From positions 1-64,000 of the forward strand of contig JAQXPG010000014.1 in NCBI GenBank assembly GCA_029100405.1: a stretch of DNA of 64,000 bases, in the 5' to 3' direction. Below the pieces are notes generated by a model, which was not told where the DNA came from, made no database searches, and saw only the letters and a list, made by a program, of their open reading frames with translations. Positions 25,671-34,911 of this stretch are shown here, one piece after another. Each line of letters begins with the position of its first letter. Within the stretch, counting starts at the first letter, position 1. The position numbers and the translations under genes are program-made. Source of the stretch: Lachnospiraceae bacterium. Lineage in GTDB: Bacteria > Bacillota > Clostridia > Lachnospirales > Lachnospiraceae.

Positions 25671-26033
25671 TTACTGATTTTTCTGCATGCTGACCGTTGA
25701 GACCTTGACATCAACAGCCTTTACCGTAAGATCTGTCATGTCTTCCACCGTCGTCTTTACTTTTTCCTGTACCTGCCTGGATACGGTCAGAATGCTGTGT
25801 TCATAATCGGTCACAATGATCATCTGAATCGTCAGGCTGCCTTCTGCATCGGCAATGACACGAACCGCCTTGGAAACTTTCCCGGCGCCGGCCTTAATGA
25901 TATTGCCGCGGGTCAGACCACCGTTTAAATAAGCAACGCCTTCCACATCTGTCGCTGCAAGAGCTGCAATATTTGCAATCACTTCTTCCGTAACGGTAAC
26001 GCCTTCACGGATCGTATAAATCTTATCAGCCAT
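25671..26033 (-). CDS. Asp23/Gls24 family envelope-stress-type protein
   Basis: A 120-residue Asp23/Gls24 (YqhY-like) protein; VTVTEEVIANIAALAATDVEG is cut here to the key segment VIANIAALAATDVEGVA. YqhY in Bacillus lies at the same place before nusB and has been tied to acetyl-CoA carboxylase control, but function here is inferred only. A TATAAT promoter with an extended -10 lies about 55 bp upstream, making this the first gene of the nusB-xse-ispA-dxs run. Confidence 0.92.
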   Translation of the reverse strand: MADKIYTIREGVTVTEEVIANIAALAATDVEGVAYLNGGLTRGNIIKAGAGKVSKAVRVIADAEGSLTIQMIIVTDYEHSILTVSRQVQEKVKTTVEDMTDLTVKAVDVKVSTVSMQKNQ

Positions 26034-26084
26034 CTTTTTCCCTCCGTCTGATTGTGAATCTGTGTAATTTCATATATGGATTCT

Positions 26085-26095
26085 ATTATACCATA
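26085..26095 (-). promoter_or_regulatory. Extended -10 promoter for the Asp23-nusB operon
   Basis: On the minus strand TATGGTATAAT gives TRTG plus a perfect -10 (26085-26090). No -35 consensus is seen. Confidence 0.6.
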
Positions 26096-26134
26096 GCCCC
26101 CATGGCCTGGGCTTTAAATTTTAAAACCTGCTGA

Positions 26135-26190
26135 TTCATGCCTGCCTGTTCATGCCTGCCTGTTCATGCCTGCTTATTCATGCCTGCCTG
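26135..26190. repeat. 14-bp tandem repeat over the 3' end of the PIN-like gene
   Basis: Four units of TTCATGCCTGCCTG (one variant ending CTTA). The gene's last codons and its TGA lie inside units three and four. Since 14 is not a multiple of 3, the frame changes from unit to unit and copy number decides where the protein stops. Confidence 0.9.
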
Positions 26191-27135
26191 TTCCAGTGCC
26201 TTGTCAAAAGTCTTCCGGGTGGCCTTATAGATCAAGGATCCCAGTTTCTGATCATTGAAGGTCTTTACGATGGCAGAATAATAAGCATTCTTATCACCAG
26301 TGCTTTTGAATGCATGATAGATCTTGGTATAACTGCTGGGTGGCAGTTTAAAAGGCTTCACGGCAGCACGGATCTCCGCCTTCTGCTGGGACGTAAGAGG
26401 AGGAAGGGCAGTTTTCGGGGAATCTGCTTGCTTGACTGCCTTCTTTGCTGCCTTCTTTTTGTCTGTTGTCTGTGTTGCAAGCTGCCGGCTGCTATCGACC
26501 TGTTTCGTCTCTTCTGCCTTCTTCTCTTCCGGTTTTACAGGAGTCTGATTGGAAGTTCCCTGCTTCACTTCCTTCTTTGGTTCTGTCTTCTTTGTTTCTA
26601 TCTTCTTTGTTGCTGTCTGCTTTGTTTCTATCTTCTTTGTTGCTGTCTTCTTTGGCTCTGTCTTCTTTGGCTCTGTCTTCTTTTGCTCTGTCTTCTTTTG
26701 CTCTGTCTTCAATGTTTCTGTCTTTTTGGCTGCCTTCTTCGGGTCAGCTTTTTTTACTGCAGGAACTTCCGCGATCTGTTCTCTCCTGCTAAAGCGTACT
26801 TCCCGCCCGGCAAAATCCTGGTGATTCCAGAAATCTACGACCGCATTGAAGCCGGTATCCTTCGATACGACAACAAATTCCGTCTGATTGGTCTGGGCAA
26901 CCAGATAGCCGGATAGTGCTGAGAGCTGAAAATCCAGATAATTCTTGGCCGTCTTTGCAACATGAATATAGCGGAGATTTGCACCGGAATTCACCACTTT
27001 GATATGTAAATCCATGGGAATGGTCGATGCATTCTCGCTGTAAAAAAGGATCACTTCATCCTTATTTGTCAGCTTATCTATGCCTTCCCATCCGGCATAA
27101 TGCACGTTTTCATAATCAATTAAATATACACTCAT
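26164..27135 (-). CDS. PIN/NYN-like putative ribonuclease with lysine-rich repeat linker
   Basis: A 323-residue protein in three parts. Residues 1-125 look like a PIN/NYN nuclease domain with conserved acids in YLIDYENVHY, NYLDFQLS and VVSKDTGFN. Residues about 135-235 are a low-complexity linker of pentads such as KKTEP and KKIET. Residues about 255-323 form a small helical domain (PPLTSQQKAEIRAAVK; PPSSYTKIYHAFKSTGDK) that also occurs in related proteins and may bind nucleic acid. Target unknown. It overlaps the NUDIX gene upstream by 4 nt. The 3' end lies in a 14-bp repeat. Confidence 0.75.
   Translation of the reverse strand: MSVYLIDYENVHYAGWEGIDKLTNKDEVILFYSENASTIPMDLHIKVVNSGANLRYIHVAKTAKNYLDFQLSALSGYLVAQTNQTEFVVVSKDTGFNAVVDFWNHQDFAGREVRFSRREQIAEVPAVKKADPKKAAKKTETLKTEQKKTEQKKTEPKKTEPKKTATKKIETKQTATKKIETKKTEPKKEVKQGTSNQTPVKPEEKKAEETKQVDSSRQLATQTTDKKKAAKKAVKQADSPKTALPPLTSQQKAEIRAAVKPFKLPPSSYTKIYHAFKSTGDKNAYYSAIVKTFNDQKLGSLIYKATRKTFDKALEQAGMNKQA
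26570..26720. repeat. 15-bp coding repeat (KKTEP pentads)
   Basis: On the plus strand TCTTCTTTGGCTCTG-like 15-bp units recur about ten times with variation. They encode the pentapeptide repeats of the linker and keep frame at any copy number. Confidence 0.85.
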
Positions 27136-27710
27136 ACATTTGTCCTGTTCCTTTGATATAACAAGACCCGGTAGGCAAGAATCGCAGAAACGGTTTTGGA
27201 ATCCTGGATCTTCCCCTGGCCAATCTGATCGATCAGATCATCCAGATCCCACTCTTCCAGCCGGATCACTTCCGACTCATCCAGTTTCTGTTCCTTCTTC
27301 ACCTTTAAACCCTCTGCCAGATATACATCGATAAATTCATTGCAGAAGGCAACCGTAGTCTTTAACGATAGTAGTTTTTCGAGACCCTCACAGCGATATC
27401 CGGTCTCTTCTTCCAATTCTCTTTGTGCTGTAACTTTGGTATCTTCCTCCAGGGAATCTCTGGATCCTGCAGGAATCTCCAAAGTCCAGCGATCCAGTGC
27501 CGGCCGGTATTGCCGGACCATAATCAGTTTCCCGTCTTCTTTTACTGCCAGGACCGCTGCTGCTCCCATGCGATGGGAAACAAAGTCCCAGGTCTCATGA
27601 CCTCCGTCCGGGAGAAGCATCTGATCCTCATAGATATCTAAAATAGATCCTCTATGGATTAATTTACGGTCTACCCGTACGACATGCTTATCTTTTAAAT
27701 AGTCTTCCAT
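27132..27710 (-). CDS. NUDIX hydrolase (ADP-ribose pyrophosphatase-like)
   Basis: A 192-residue NUDIX enzyme; the box is split around residues 80-105 as GSRDSLEEDTKVTAQRELEEETGYR, of which REELEEETG-type RELEEETGY carries the metal-binding glutamates. The N-terminal GSILDIYEDQMLLPDG and the MVRQYRPA segment match the ADP-ribose pyrophosphatase (NudF) group. It lies between rny and the PIN-like gene. Confidence 0.9.
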   Translation of the reverse strand: MEDYLKDKHVVRVDRKLIHRGSILDIYEDQMLLPDGGHETWDFVSHRMGAAAVLAVKEDGKLIMVRQYRPALDRWTLEIPAGSRDSLEEDTKVTAQRELEEETGYRCEGLEKLLSLKTTVAFCNEFIDVYLAEGLKVKKEQKLDESEVIRLEEWDLDDLIDQIGQGKIQDSKTVSAILAYRVLLYQRNRTNV

Positions 27711-27764
27711 GCTGTTTCGATTCTGCCTTCCTTCGCCTGATACACAGCCCGCTGATCGAAAAGA

Positions 27765-27805
27765 GAAAAGAGGCAGCCCGCAATAATGCCAGCTGCCTCT
27801 TTTTC
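27765..27805 (-). terminator. Terminator after rny
   Basis: Stem AGAGGCAGC with GCTGCCTCT, T-rich on both strands; on the minus strand it ends rny. Confidence 0.85.
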
Positions 27806-27878
27806 ATTTTCTGTTTGCTGCTGCCTGATATGAACGATAGAACTGCTTTCTACCGACTTTAAATTTCATTGGATGGAA

Positions 27879-29432
27879 TCACTTTGCGTAATCAGTCACT
27901 CGAGATTCACGAATTACATTGACCTTGATCTGGCCCGGATACTTCATTTCTGCCTCGATCTTCTTAGCAACATCTCTTGCAAGAAGCACCATGCCGGCAT
28001 CGTCGATCTGATCCGGAATCACCATGATCCTGACTTCACGGCCTGCCTGGATGGCATAAGATTTCTCAACACCCTTAAAGCTGTTGGTAATCTCCTCCAG
28101 CTGAGTCAGACGCTGAGTATAGGCTTCCATGGTCTCACGGCGAGCACCCGGACGAGCGGCACTGATGGTATCTGCAGCCTGTACAAGACATGCGATCAGG
28201 CTTTCCGGTTCTACATCTCCGTGATGGGATGCGATCGCATTGACAATGACCGGATCCTCTTTATACTTCTTGGCAATTTCAACGCCGAGCTGTACATGGG
28301 ATCCTTCTCTTTCCCGATCTACTGCCTTACCGATATCATGAAGCAGACCGGCACGTTTTGCCATACGGACATCGACACCAACTTCTACTGCTAAAAGGCC
28401 GCAGAGTTCTGCAACTTCGATCGAATGCTTTAAGCCATTCTGACCATAACTGGTCCGGAATTTCATTCTTCCGAGTAATTTGATCAGTTCCGGATGCAAG
28501 CCATGAACACCGGCTTCCAAAGCAGCCTCTTCACCGGCCTCCCGGATCGTATTATCCACTTCTTTCTTGGCCTGATTTACCATTTCCTCAATTCTGCTGG
28601 GATGAATCCGTCCATCCACGATCAGCTTCTCCAGGGCGACCCTTGCGATCTCCCGGCGAACCGGATCAAAAGCAGACAGGACAACGGCTTCCGGCGTATC
28701 ATCAATGATCAATTCTACTCCGGTCAAGGTCTCCAGGGTACGAATATTTCTTCCCTCTCGTCCGATAATTCTTCCCTTCATATCATCATTTGGAAGCTGG
28801 ACCACTGAGATCGTAGCCTCTGCCACATGATCTGCCGAACATTTCTGAATGGCAGTGACAAGAATATCTTTTGCCTTCTTATTGGCATCTTCCTTCGCAG
28901 CTGCCAGGGTTTCCTTCACAAGCTTAGCTGCATCCAGATGAACATCTGCTTCCAAAGAGTCTAAGAGTGTTTTCTTTGCCTGGTCTCTGGTCAAACCCGA
29001 AATTCTCTCGAGCTCCTGTATTCTCTTTTGATGAAGCTTATCCAAATCAGATTGTCTCTTTCGAAGATCTTCCTCTCTTCTGTTAAGAGCCTGTTCCTTC
29101 TGAGCGCAAGATTCCAGCTTCCGGTCCAAATTTTCTTCCTTCTGCTGCACCCGTCTCTCATTCTTGGAAATCTCGGAACGTCTTTCTGAGATCTCCTTTT
29201 CCAGATCATTTCTGGTCTTCAGATTCTCTTCCTTGGCTTCCAGTAATGCTTCACGCTTCTTGGCATTTCCTTCTTCTATCGCATCATCAACGATTTTCCT
29301 GGCCTTCTTCTCAGCACTGTCCATCTTTTCTGCATCATCTTTTGCATGCTGCATGTCCGATAATCTTTTGCCAATGAAGAATGCCACTGCAAAACATGCG
29401 ATAGCAACAACAATCGTAATTACTACCTCCAC
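27879..29432 (-). CDS. rny: Ribonuclease Y
   Basis: Membrane-anchored endoribonuclease central to mRNA decay in Bacillota. An N-terminal membrane helix ([19 protein letters not shown]) is followed by a long coiled coil (to about 200), a KH domain ([15 protein letters not shown]) and an HD domain with [11 protein letters not shown] place the start at GTG 29432 because AGGAGG lies 8 nt upstream; the TTG 21 nt further up has no ribosome site. That gives 517 residues, typical of the family. Its own promoter lies in the recX-rny gap. Confidence 0.95.
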   Translation of the reverse strand: MEVVITIVVAIACFAVAFFIGKRLSDMQHAKDDAEKMDSAEKKARKIVDDAIEEGNAKKREALLEAKEENLKTRNDLEKEISERRSEISKNERRVQQKEENLDRKLESCAQKEQALNRREEDLRKRQSDLDKLHQKRIQELERISGLTRDQAKKTLLDSLEADVHLDAAKLVKETLAAAKEDANKKAKDILVTAIQKCSADHVAEATISVVQLPNDDMKGRIIGREGRNIRTLETLTGVELIIDDTPEAVVLSAFDPVRREIARVALEKLIVDGRIHPSRIEEMVNQAKKEVDNTIREAGEEAALEAGVHGLHPELIKLLGRMKFRTSYGQNGLKHSIEVAELCGLLAVEVGVDVRMAKRAGLLHDIGKAVDREREGSHVQLGVEIAKKYKEDPVIVNAIASHHGDVEPESLIACLVQAADTISAARPGARRETMEAYTQRLTQLEEITNSFKGVEKSYAIQAGREVRIMVIPDQIDDAGMVLLARDVAKKIEAEMKYPGQIKVNVIRESRVTDYAK

Positions 29433-29526
29433 AGGAGCACCTCCTCTATTCAATTGTCTATGTACGGTTAACTGTATTGAAAACTTGAAAAAATATATGA
29501 AATATTATTCAACTTACAACAGTTTT

Positions 29527-29555
29527 ATTGTACATATTCACAGAATTAAAGTCAA
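29527..29555 (-). promoter_or_regulatory. Promoter of rny
   Basis: TTGACT (29550-29555), 17-bp spacer, TACAAT (29527-29532) on the minus strand. Confidence 0.75.
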
Positions 29556-29570
29556 TGCCGGTGCATAGGC

Positions 29571-30209
29571 TCATTGAAAGTTTTCCTCTTGAAAACGATG
29601 TATGACATCCAGGATATCCCCTGTCTCAAAGCCTCGGGAAGCCAGAAATCGACAGGCCCTGGCCTCCTCTTTCCTGCAGATCCTGCCATCCGGATCAATC
29701 AGATCATAATGCTTTTGCTGCAGAAGTTTTCGGATCTGATCTTTCGGATCTGTCTGATTCTCTTCTTCCATGGCCAGACGAATGATCTCATCGGAGATTC
29801 CTTTCTTCTTCAGATCCTGATTCAGGCGTCTTCTGCTCTTTGCCTCCTGATGATAGCGGATGTAATTTCTCGCATAACGCTCGTCATCAATGTAATGAAA
29901 AGATTCGACGTAGGATATGGCATTTTCGATTGCTTCCGGCAGATATCCGGCTTCCTTCAGGCGGTTGGAAAGCTCCGCCATACTTCGGTCCATTTGTTCC
30001 AGAAGATGCATGGCCTTTTTTCTCGCCCGCGGGATCATGATCTCCTGTAAGATCTTTTGATAGATATCCCGGCTTAACTCCTGTCCTTCTTTCAAATCAT
30101 AGTGATAGATCTCTTTCCGATAGAGAATGAAGCCGGTTCCATCGTCAAGACAGATCCGGCTTCTTTGTTTTGAATTCGGACAGGGAAGAATCTCCCTGAT
30201 GATCATCAT
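29571..30209 (-). CDS. recX: Regulatory protein RecX
   Basis: A 212-residue RecX made of three-helix repeats that modulates RecA filaments. Typical segments are [35 protein letters not shown] and [17 protein letters not shown]. It overlaps recA by 4 nt. Confidence 0.92.
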   Translation of the reverse strand: MMIIREILPCPNSKQRSRICLDDGTGFILYRKEIYHYDLKEGQELSRDIYQKILQEIMIPRARKKAMHLLEQMDRSMAELSNRLKEAGYLPEAIENAISYVESFHYIDDERYARNYIRYHQEAKSRRRLNQDLKKKGISDEIIRLAMEEENQTDPKDQIRKLLQQKHYDLIDPDGRICRKEEARACRFLASRGFETGDILDVIHRFQEENFQ

Positions 30210-31276
30210 TCTTCTTTCTCTTCTTTCAAGGGATCGCTGTCCGTATCTGTATCATCCGGCAGAAGGTCTGCATCCATTCCATAATGTGCTCTGACCTGAT
30301 TCTCGATCTCCATGCAAACAGCAGGGTTCTGATGGAGATAGTCCTTGGCATTCTCACGTCCCTGACCGATCTTCTCTCCCTTGTATGCGTACCAGGCACC
30401 GGACTTATTGACGATATCCAGGTTGGCAGCAATATCCAGGATATCACCCTCCTTAGAAATGCCCTTTCCGAACATGATATCGAATTCCGCCTGTTTGAAA
30501 GGCGGCGCGATCTTATTCTTCACCACTTTGACACGGGTACGGTTGCCGATGATATCGCCGCCCTGCTTAATGGATTCGATTCGGCGGACATCCAGACGTA
30601 CGGAAGCATAGAACTTCAAGGCACGGCCACCGGTCGTTGTCTCGGGATTACCGAACATGATACCGACTTTTTCACGGAGCTGGTTAATGAAGATCACGAT
30701 ACAGTTGGTCTTACTGATCACACCGGTCAGTTTCCGCAAAGCCTGGGACATAAGGCGGGCCTGAAGGCCGACATGGGAATCTCCCATCTCACCGTCGATC
30801 TCTGCCTTGGGAACCAGAGCAGCAACCGAGTCCACGACTACGATATCGACCGCACCGGAACGAACCATAGTCTCACAGATTTCCAAAGCCTGTTCTCCGC
30901 TGTCCGGCTGGGAGATGTAGAGATTATCAATATCCACGCCGATATTCCGGGCATAGACCGGATCCAGGGCATGCTCTGCATCGATAAATCCGGCAATACC
31001 ACCCCTCTTCTGTACTTCGGCCAGGCAGTGCAGGGCCAGAGTCGTCTTACCGGAAGATTCCGGTCCGTAGAACTCTACCACACGGCCCTTGGGACGTCCG
31101 CCCGGTCCCAGGGCAATATCCAGGCTTAAGGATCCTGTTGGAACTGTTTCCACCTTCATATTCTGGGAATTGTCCCCGAGTTTCATGACAGAGCCCCTGC
31201 CATACTGCTTCTCTATCTGCGCAATCGCTGCATCCAGCGCTTTCAAGCGATCATTCTTATCCTTTGTTCCCGCCAT
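30206..31276 (-). CDS. recA: Recombinase RecA
   Basis: ATP-dependent recombinase and SOS co-protease. From the ATG at 31276 (AAGGAG 7 nt upstream) it has 356 residues. Walker A is GPESSGKTT, Walker [12 protein letters not shown], and the L2 loop contains [14 protein letters not shown]. The C-terminus is acidic ([19 protein letters not shown]). A consensus promoter and a LexA box lie just upstream. Confidence 0.98.
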   Translation of the reverse strand: MAGTKDKNDRLKALDAAIAQIEKQYGRGSVMKLGDNSQNMKVETVPTGSLSLDIALGPGGRPKGRVVEFYGPESSGKTTLALHCLAEVQKRGGIAGFIDAEHALDPVYARNIGVDIDNLYISQPDSGEQALEICETMVRSGAVDIVVVDSVAALVPKAEIDGEMGDSHVGLQARLMSQALRKLTGVISKTNCIVIFINQLREKVGIMFGNPETTTGGRALKFYASVRLDVRRIESIKQGGDIIGNRTRVKVVKNKIAPPFKQAEFDIMFGKGISKEGDILDIAANLDIVNKSGAWYAYKGEKIGQGRENAKDYLHQNPAVCMEIENQVRAHYGMDADLLPDDTDTDSDPLKEEKEE

Positions 31277-31318
31277 TTCAATCTCCTTTTCATCATGCAT
31301 TCCGGATCAGGAAGATAT

Positions 31319-31332
31319 CGAACAACTGTTCG
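31319..31332. promoter_or_regulatory. LexA (SOS) box of recA
   Basis: CGAACAACTGTTCG is a perfect CGAAC-N4-GTTCG dyad as in the Gram-positive LexA consensus. It lies just downstream of the recA -10, so LexA should block promoter clearance. Confidence 0.9.
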
Positions 31333-31346
31333 ATTGAACTGTTCCT

Positions 31347-31375
31347 ATCCTAAACCAGTTCGATCTTCCTGTCAA
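31347..31375 (-). promoter_or_regulatory. Promoter of recA
   Basis: TTGACA (31370-31375), 17-bp spacer, TAGGAT (31347-31352) on the minus strand. Confidence 0.8.
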
Positions 31376-31547
31376 TCCTGTCCGGGGAATTTCTTTTCTT
31401 TATTTTAACGGAAATTTTCTTCCCATGCCGATTGGAATTCTAAATTTTTACCGAAGAATCTAAAGAAATCATGAAGCACAGGCCGGTGATAATATCCAGT
31501 CTTTCATTCCGGTGAAAAGTCAGCTGACACGATCTGTTTTGATCCGG

Positions 31548-33140
31548 TCAGTTTCTCGAGAATTCTTCGAGCTTCAAGCCCTTGTTTCGATCCAGGGTCA
31601 TGCCGATCGACCACTCGTTGACCCAGAGAAGTAAGGGCCTGCCTTTCATATCCAGGACTTTCTTCATATCCGAGGTACCGGCGATCTGGTCTACATTGAT
31701 CTCATCCGGATTCTGGATCCAGCGGATGTACTCATAGGGAAGATTTTCCAGAAGAATCTCTACATTGTATTCACTCTGCAGACGGAATTTCAGAACATCA
31801 AACTGAAGGACGCCGACAACGCCGACGATGATCTCTTCCATGTTTCCCTTATATTCCTGGAACATCTGGATGGCACCTTCCTGGGCGATCTGGTTGATCC
31901 CTTTGACGAACTGTTTTCGTTTCATGGAATCCAGAAGGCGGCAGCGGGCAAAGTGCTCCGGTGCGAAGGTCGGGATCCCTTCAAAGGCAAAGTGGTCTTT
32001 GGATGAAGTCAGGGTGTCACCGATACTGTAAATGCCGGGATCAAAAATACCGATGATATCACCGGCATAGGCCTCTGTCACCATCTTCCGCTCTTCTGCC
32101 ATCATCTGCTGAGGCTGGGAGAGACGGACCATCTTCTTGCCCTGTACATGATAGGCATCCATACCGGCTGTAAACTTTCCGGAACAGATCCGCATGAAGG
32201 CAATCCTGTCTCTGTGGTTTTTATTCATATTGGCCTGGATCTTGAAAACAAAGGCCGAAAAATCCGGATTAAAGGGGTCGATCTCTCCCTGGTCGGACTG
32301 ACGGGGCAGGGGGGATGTCGTCATATCCAGGAAATGGCAAAGGAAGGTCTCCACGCCGAAATTAGTAAGGGCGGATCCGAAAAAGACCGGAGTCTCTTCG
32401 CCCTTTGCAACCCGTTTCATATCCAGAGGCACTGCTGCGCCGTCCAAAAGTTCCATCTCATCGTTCAACCTGGATAAGGCCTGGTCGCCAATGGCTCCGG
32501 CTAAAGCAGGATCGTCAATGGACAGATCCTCTTCCACGCCCTCTTTGGTACCCTTTAAAGTATCGGAATAGAGAAGGACATTCCGGCTCTTTCTGTCATA
32601 GACGCCACGGAATTCCTTACCGGAACCGATGGGCCAGTTGACCGGGCAGGTATCGATTCCCAGTTCCTTTTCGATGTCATCCATAAGTTCAAAAGGATCT
32701 CTGGCATCCCGGTCCATTTTATTGATAAAGGTGAAGATCGGTATATGCCGCATGACGCAGACTTTAAAAAGTTTTCTGGTCTGGGGCTCCACGCCCTTGG
32801 CGCCGTCGATGACCATGACGGCAGAGTCTGCGGCCATAAGGGTTCGATAGGTATCTTCCGAGAAATCCTGGTGTCCCGGCGTGTCCAGTATATTGATGCA
32901 ATAGCCATCGTAGTTAAACTGGAGAACGGAGGATGTTACAGAAATACCACGCTGTTTCTCGATCTCCATCCAGTCGGATACCGCATGTCTGGCAGTTGCC
33001 TTTCCTTTGACCGAACCGGCCTGATTGATCTGGCCTCCGTAGAGAAGGAACTTCTCTGTCAGAGTCGTCTTACCGGCATCGGGGTGGGAAATAATGGCGA
33101 AGGTCCGCCTTTTCTCGATTTCTTCACGTAAACTTGCCAC
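31548..33140 (-). CDS. prfC: Peptide chain release factor 3
   Basis: GTPase that recycles RF1/RF2 after termination, 530 residues. G motifs: SHPDAGKTTLTE (G1), DTPGHQDFSEDTYR (G3) and INKMDRDARDP (G4). The sequence follows RF3 rather than EF-G or TetM along its length, including the C-terminal domain. It is followed on its downstream side by a spacer and the recA region; rpsU lies upstream with its own terminator. Confidence 0.97.
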   Translation of the reverse strand: MASLREEIEKRRTFAIISHPDAGKTTLTEKFLLYGGQINQAGSVKGKATARHAVSDWMEIEKQRGISVTSSVLQFNYDGYCINILDTPGHQDFSEDTYRTLMAADSAVMVIDGAKGVEPQTRKLFKVCVMRHIPIFTFINKMDRDARDPFELMDDIEKELGIDTCPVNWPIGSGKEFRGVYDRKSRNVLLYSDTLKGTKEGVEEDLSIDDPALAGAIGDQALSRLNDEMELLDGAAVPLDMKRVAKGEETPVFFGSALTNFGVETFLCHFLDMTTSPLPRQSDQGEIDPFNPDFSAFVFKIQANMNKNHRDRIAFMRICSGKFTAGMDAYHVQGKKMVRLSQPQQMMAEERKMVTEAYAGDIIGIFDPGIYSIGDTLTSSKDHFAFEGIPTFAPEHFARCRLLDSMKRKQFVKGINQIAQEGAIQMFQEYKGNMEEIIVGVVGVLQFDVLKFRLQSEYNVEILLENLPYEYIRWIQNPDEINVDQIAGTSDMKKVLDMKGRPLLLWVNEWSIGMTLDRNKGLKLEEFSRN

Positions 33141-33162
33141 TTTTTTCTCCTTTTCCTCTACA

Positions 33163-33193
33163 TGGAAAGAACCCCGTCCTAGGACGAGGTTCT
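33163..33193 (-). terminator. Terminator of rpsU
   Basis: GAACCTCGTCCT pairs with AGGACGGGGTTC (one mismatch) and is followed by TTCTTT on the minus strand. Confidence 0.75.
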
Positions 33194-33233
33194 CAGATTT
33201 GATTCTTCCCTGATACAGGAACTCCGAACGGAA

Positions 33234-33410
33234 TTACTTGTACTTTCTCTTACGAGCAGCTTCAGACTTCTTCTTCCGCTTTACAGAGGGCTTCTCATAG
33301 TGCTCTCTCTTACGAATTTCCTGCTGAATGCCTGCCTTTGCGCAGCTTCTCTTGAATCTGCGAAGGGCGCTGTCAAGAGATTCATTCTCTTTTACAATAA
33401 CAGTTGCCAT
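33234..33410 (-). CDS. rpsU: Small ribosomal subunit protein bS21
   Basis: A 58-residue protein beginning [20 protein letters not shown] and ending in a run of basic residues (ARKRKYK), the full length of bS21 in Firmicutes. SD GGGAGG lies upstream, and a consensus promoter at 33494-33522. It is short enough to be missed by ORF length cut-offs. Confidence 0.97.
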   Translation of the reverse strand: MATVIVKENESLDSALRRFKRSCAKAGIQQEIRKREHYEKPSVKRKKKSEAARKRKYK

Positions 33411-33493
33411 ATTCTCGAACCAAACCTCCCTCCAGCTTTTAAGATTATGCGTATAGCTGAATCGGTTATAAACGAAATCAACGCACTTAAGTT

Positions 33494-33522
33494 AGTATAC
33501 TCACACTTTCCTGATCCGTCAA
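33494..33522 (-). promoter_or_regulatory. Promoter of rpsU
   Basis: TTGACG (33517-33522), 17-bp spacer, TATACT (33494-33499) on the minus strand. Confidence 0.8.
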
Positions 33523-33549
33523 GGTGCTTTATCAACTTTTTTCGTCAAG

Positions 33550-34842
33550 TCAGTTCTGCACATGGTGGTGGGCATTGTAGGACCAGTTACTCAAAGGTTC
33601 AAAATGATAACCGTTCGCCTGGCCCCACTCAATGATCCGGCCGATGGCATTTACGGAATAAAGCTTGGTATCATGCTGGAGAACAACGGATGGATGTCCA
33701 TTGGCAGTATTCTTTGTTACCTGCGTGATGACATTATTGAAGACGGTATCCGTAGGCAGCGGATTTCCGCCGTCTCCCGAAGAAACATTCCAGTCGAAAT
33801 AGGTCAGGCCCTTCTCTTCGGCCTGCTCTGCCAGAGTGGTCATGATACCTGGTGTGTACTTCTTACTGACCAGGTTGGAACTTCCTCCCGGAAAACGGAA
33901 GAGGGTACTGCCATGTCCGGTCAATTCCTTCAGGACAGCATTCTGCCGGTCGAAATCCGCCCAATAGGCAGCGGTATTTGCATAGATCTTCGCATAATCA
34001 TGCGAATAGGTATGGATGGCAACCGTATGGCCGGCTGCCGCTTCTTTGGCAATCCGGTCTCTGTAATCCGAATTAACTGAAGTCGTAAAGAAGGTAGCCT
34101 TGACATTATATTTTGCAAGGATTTCCAAGACCTGGTCGGTATAAGGCCCGGGACCGTCATCATAAGTCAGATAGATGGTTTTTTCGTCTCCTGCCCCCGT
34201 GGGACCTTCCACCGCTTTCGGCTTTTCGCTTTCCTTTGGAGCATAGACCACTTTTCGTTCGGCATGGCCTGCATTTCCCGAAGAATCCTTGACTGTATAA
34301 TAGACTTTGCCATTCTTCTCCCTGGCTGTTACCTTGGATGTCAGATCGCCGTCATAATCATCTTCTGCCTTGTAACCCTCTTCCTGATAGGGCTGGCCTT
34401 CCATGGTCTTAATATCCGGGTTGTTATAAAGGGTAATGACCGGGGCTTTTCGATCTACGACCTCAACTTTTCGAACGACAGAAGCGTGCGAACGACCATA
34501 GGAAGCCTGATAGGTGATCTTATAGGTCCCGACTTTCTTCGTATCGACCTTGCCATGTGTCCGAACCGACAGGTCCTTATGAAGAAAGGTAAAAAGGCTG
34601 CCGGTCCGGTAAGCCTTGGCGCCGGGGTCCTTATAATCGGTCGAATAATCGATCTTTTCTGTTGACGCCCCGGAAAGATCGATATGGATCACAGGCCGGT
34701 TGACAAGCATCAAAATCAAAAGCAAAGCCGAAAAAAGGATCAGAATATAAAAGCAAATCCGTACGGCCCTTTTTCTTCTCTTTCTTCCCTTCATCGGCTT
34801 TCCGCCTGATTTCGGATTGGATCCTGATATGGTCTGATTCAT
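33550..34842 (-). CDS. Membrane-anchored polysaccharide deacetylase with Ig-like domains
   Basis: A 430-residue protein: cytoplasmic basic N-terminus, a membrane helix at about 27-47, Ig-like DUF5011-type domains at about 50-200 (APVITLYNNPDIKTMEGQ, YTVKDSSGNAGH) and a NodB deacetylase domain at about 215-415. NodB motifs: LTYDDGPGPYT (Asp pair), HTYSHDY (zinc histidines) and FRFPGGSS. It probably deacetylates peptidoglycan or another surface glycan outside the cell. It follows the alaS terminator and has AAGGA before its ATG. Confidence 0.92.
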   Translation of the reverse strand: MNQTISGSNPKSGGKPMKGRKRRKRAVRICFYILILFSALLLILMLVNRPVIHIDLSGASTEKIDYSTDYKDPGAKAYRTGSLFTFLHKDLSVRTHGKVDTKKVGTYKITYQASYGRSHASVVRKVEVVDRKAPVITLYNNPDIKTMEGQPYQEEGYKAEDDYDGDLTSKVTAREKNGKVYYTVKDSSGNAGHAERKVVYAPKESEKPKAVEGPTGAGDEKTIYLTYDDGPGPYTDQVLEILAKYNVKATFFTTSVNSDYRDRIAKEAAAGHTVAIHTYSHDYAKIYANTAAYWADFDRQNAVLKELTGHGSTLFRFPGGSSNLVSKKYTPGIMTTLAEQAEEKGLTYFDWNVSSGDGGNPLPTDTVFNNVITQVTKNTANGHPSVVLQHDTKLYSVNAIGRIIEWGQANGYHFEPLSNWSYNAHHHVQN

Positions 34843-34865
34843 AGTACTATTCCTTTGACACTCCG

Positions 34866-34900
34866 AAAAAAGGGCCGTCAGGACTGGTCCCGGCGGCCTT
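34866..34900 (-). terminator. Terminator of alaS
   Basis: Minus strand GGCCGCCGGG...CGGCCC hairpin followed by six T, between alaS and the deacetylase gene. Confidence 0.8.
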
Positions 34901-34911
34901 ATTTGTCATAT

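Noticed and set aside
26152..26916. Cysteine/leucine-rich plus-strand frame opposite the PIN-like gene
   Set aside because: It is the complement of the KKTEP repeat; the PIN domain is on the other strand.
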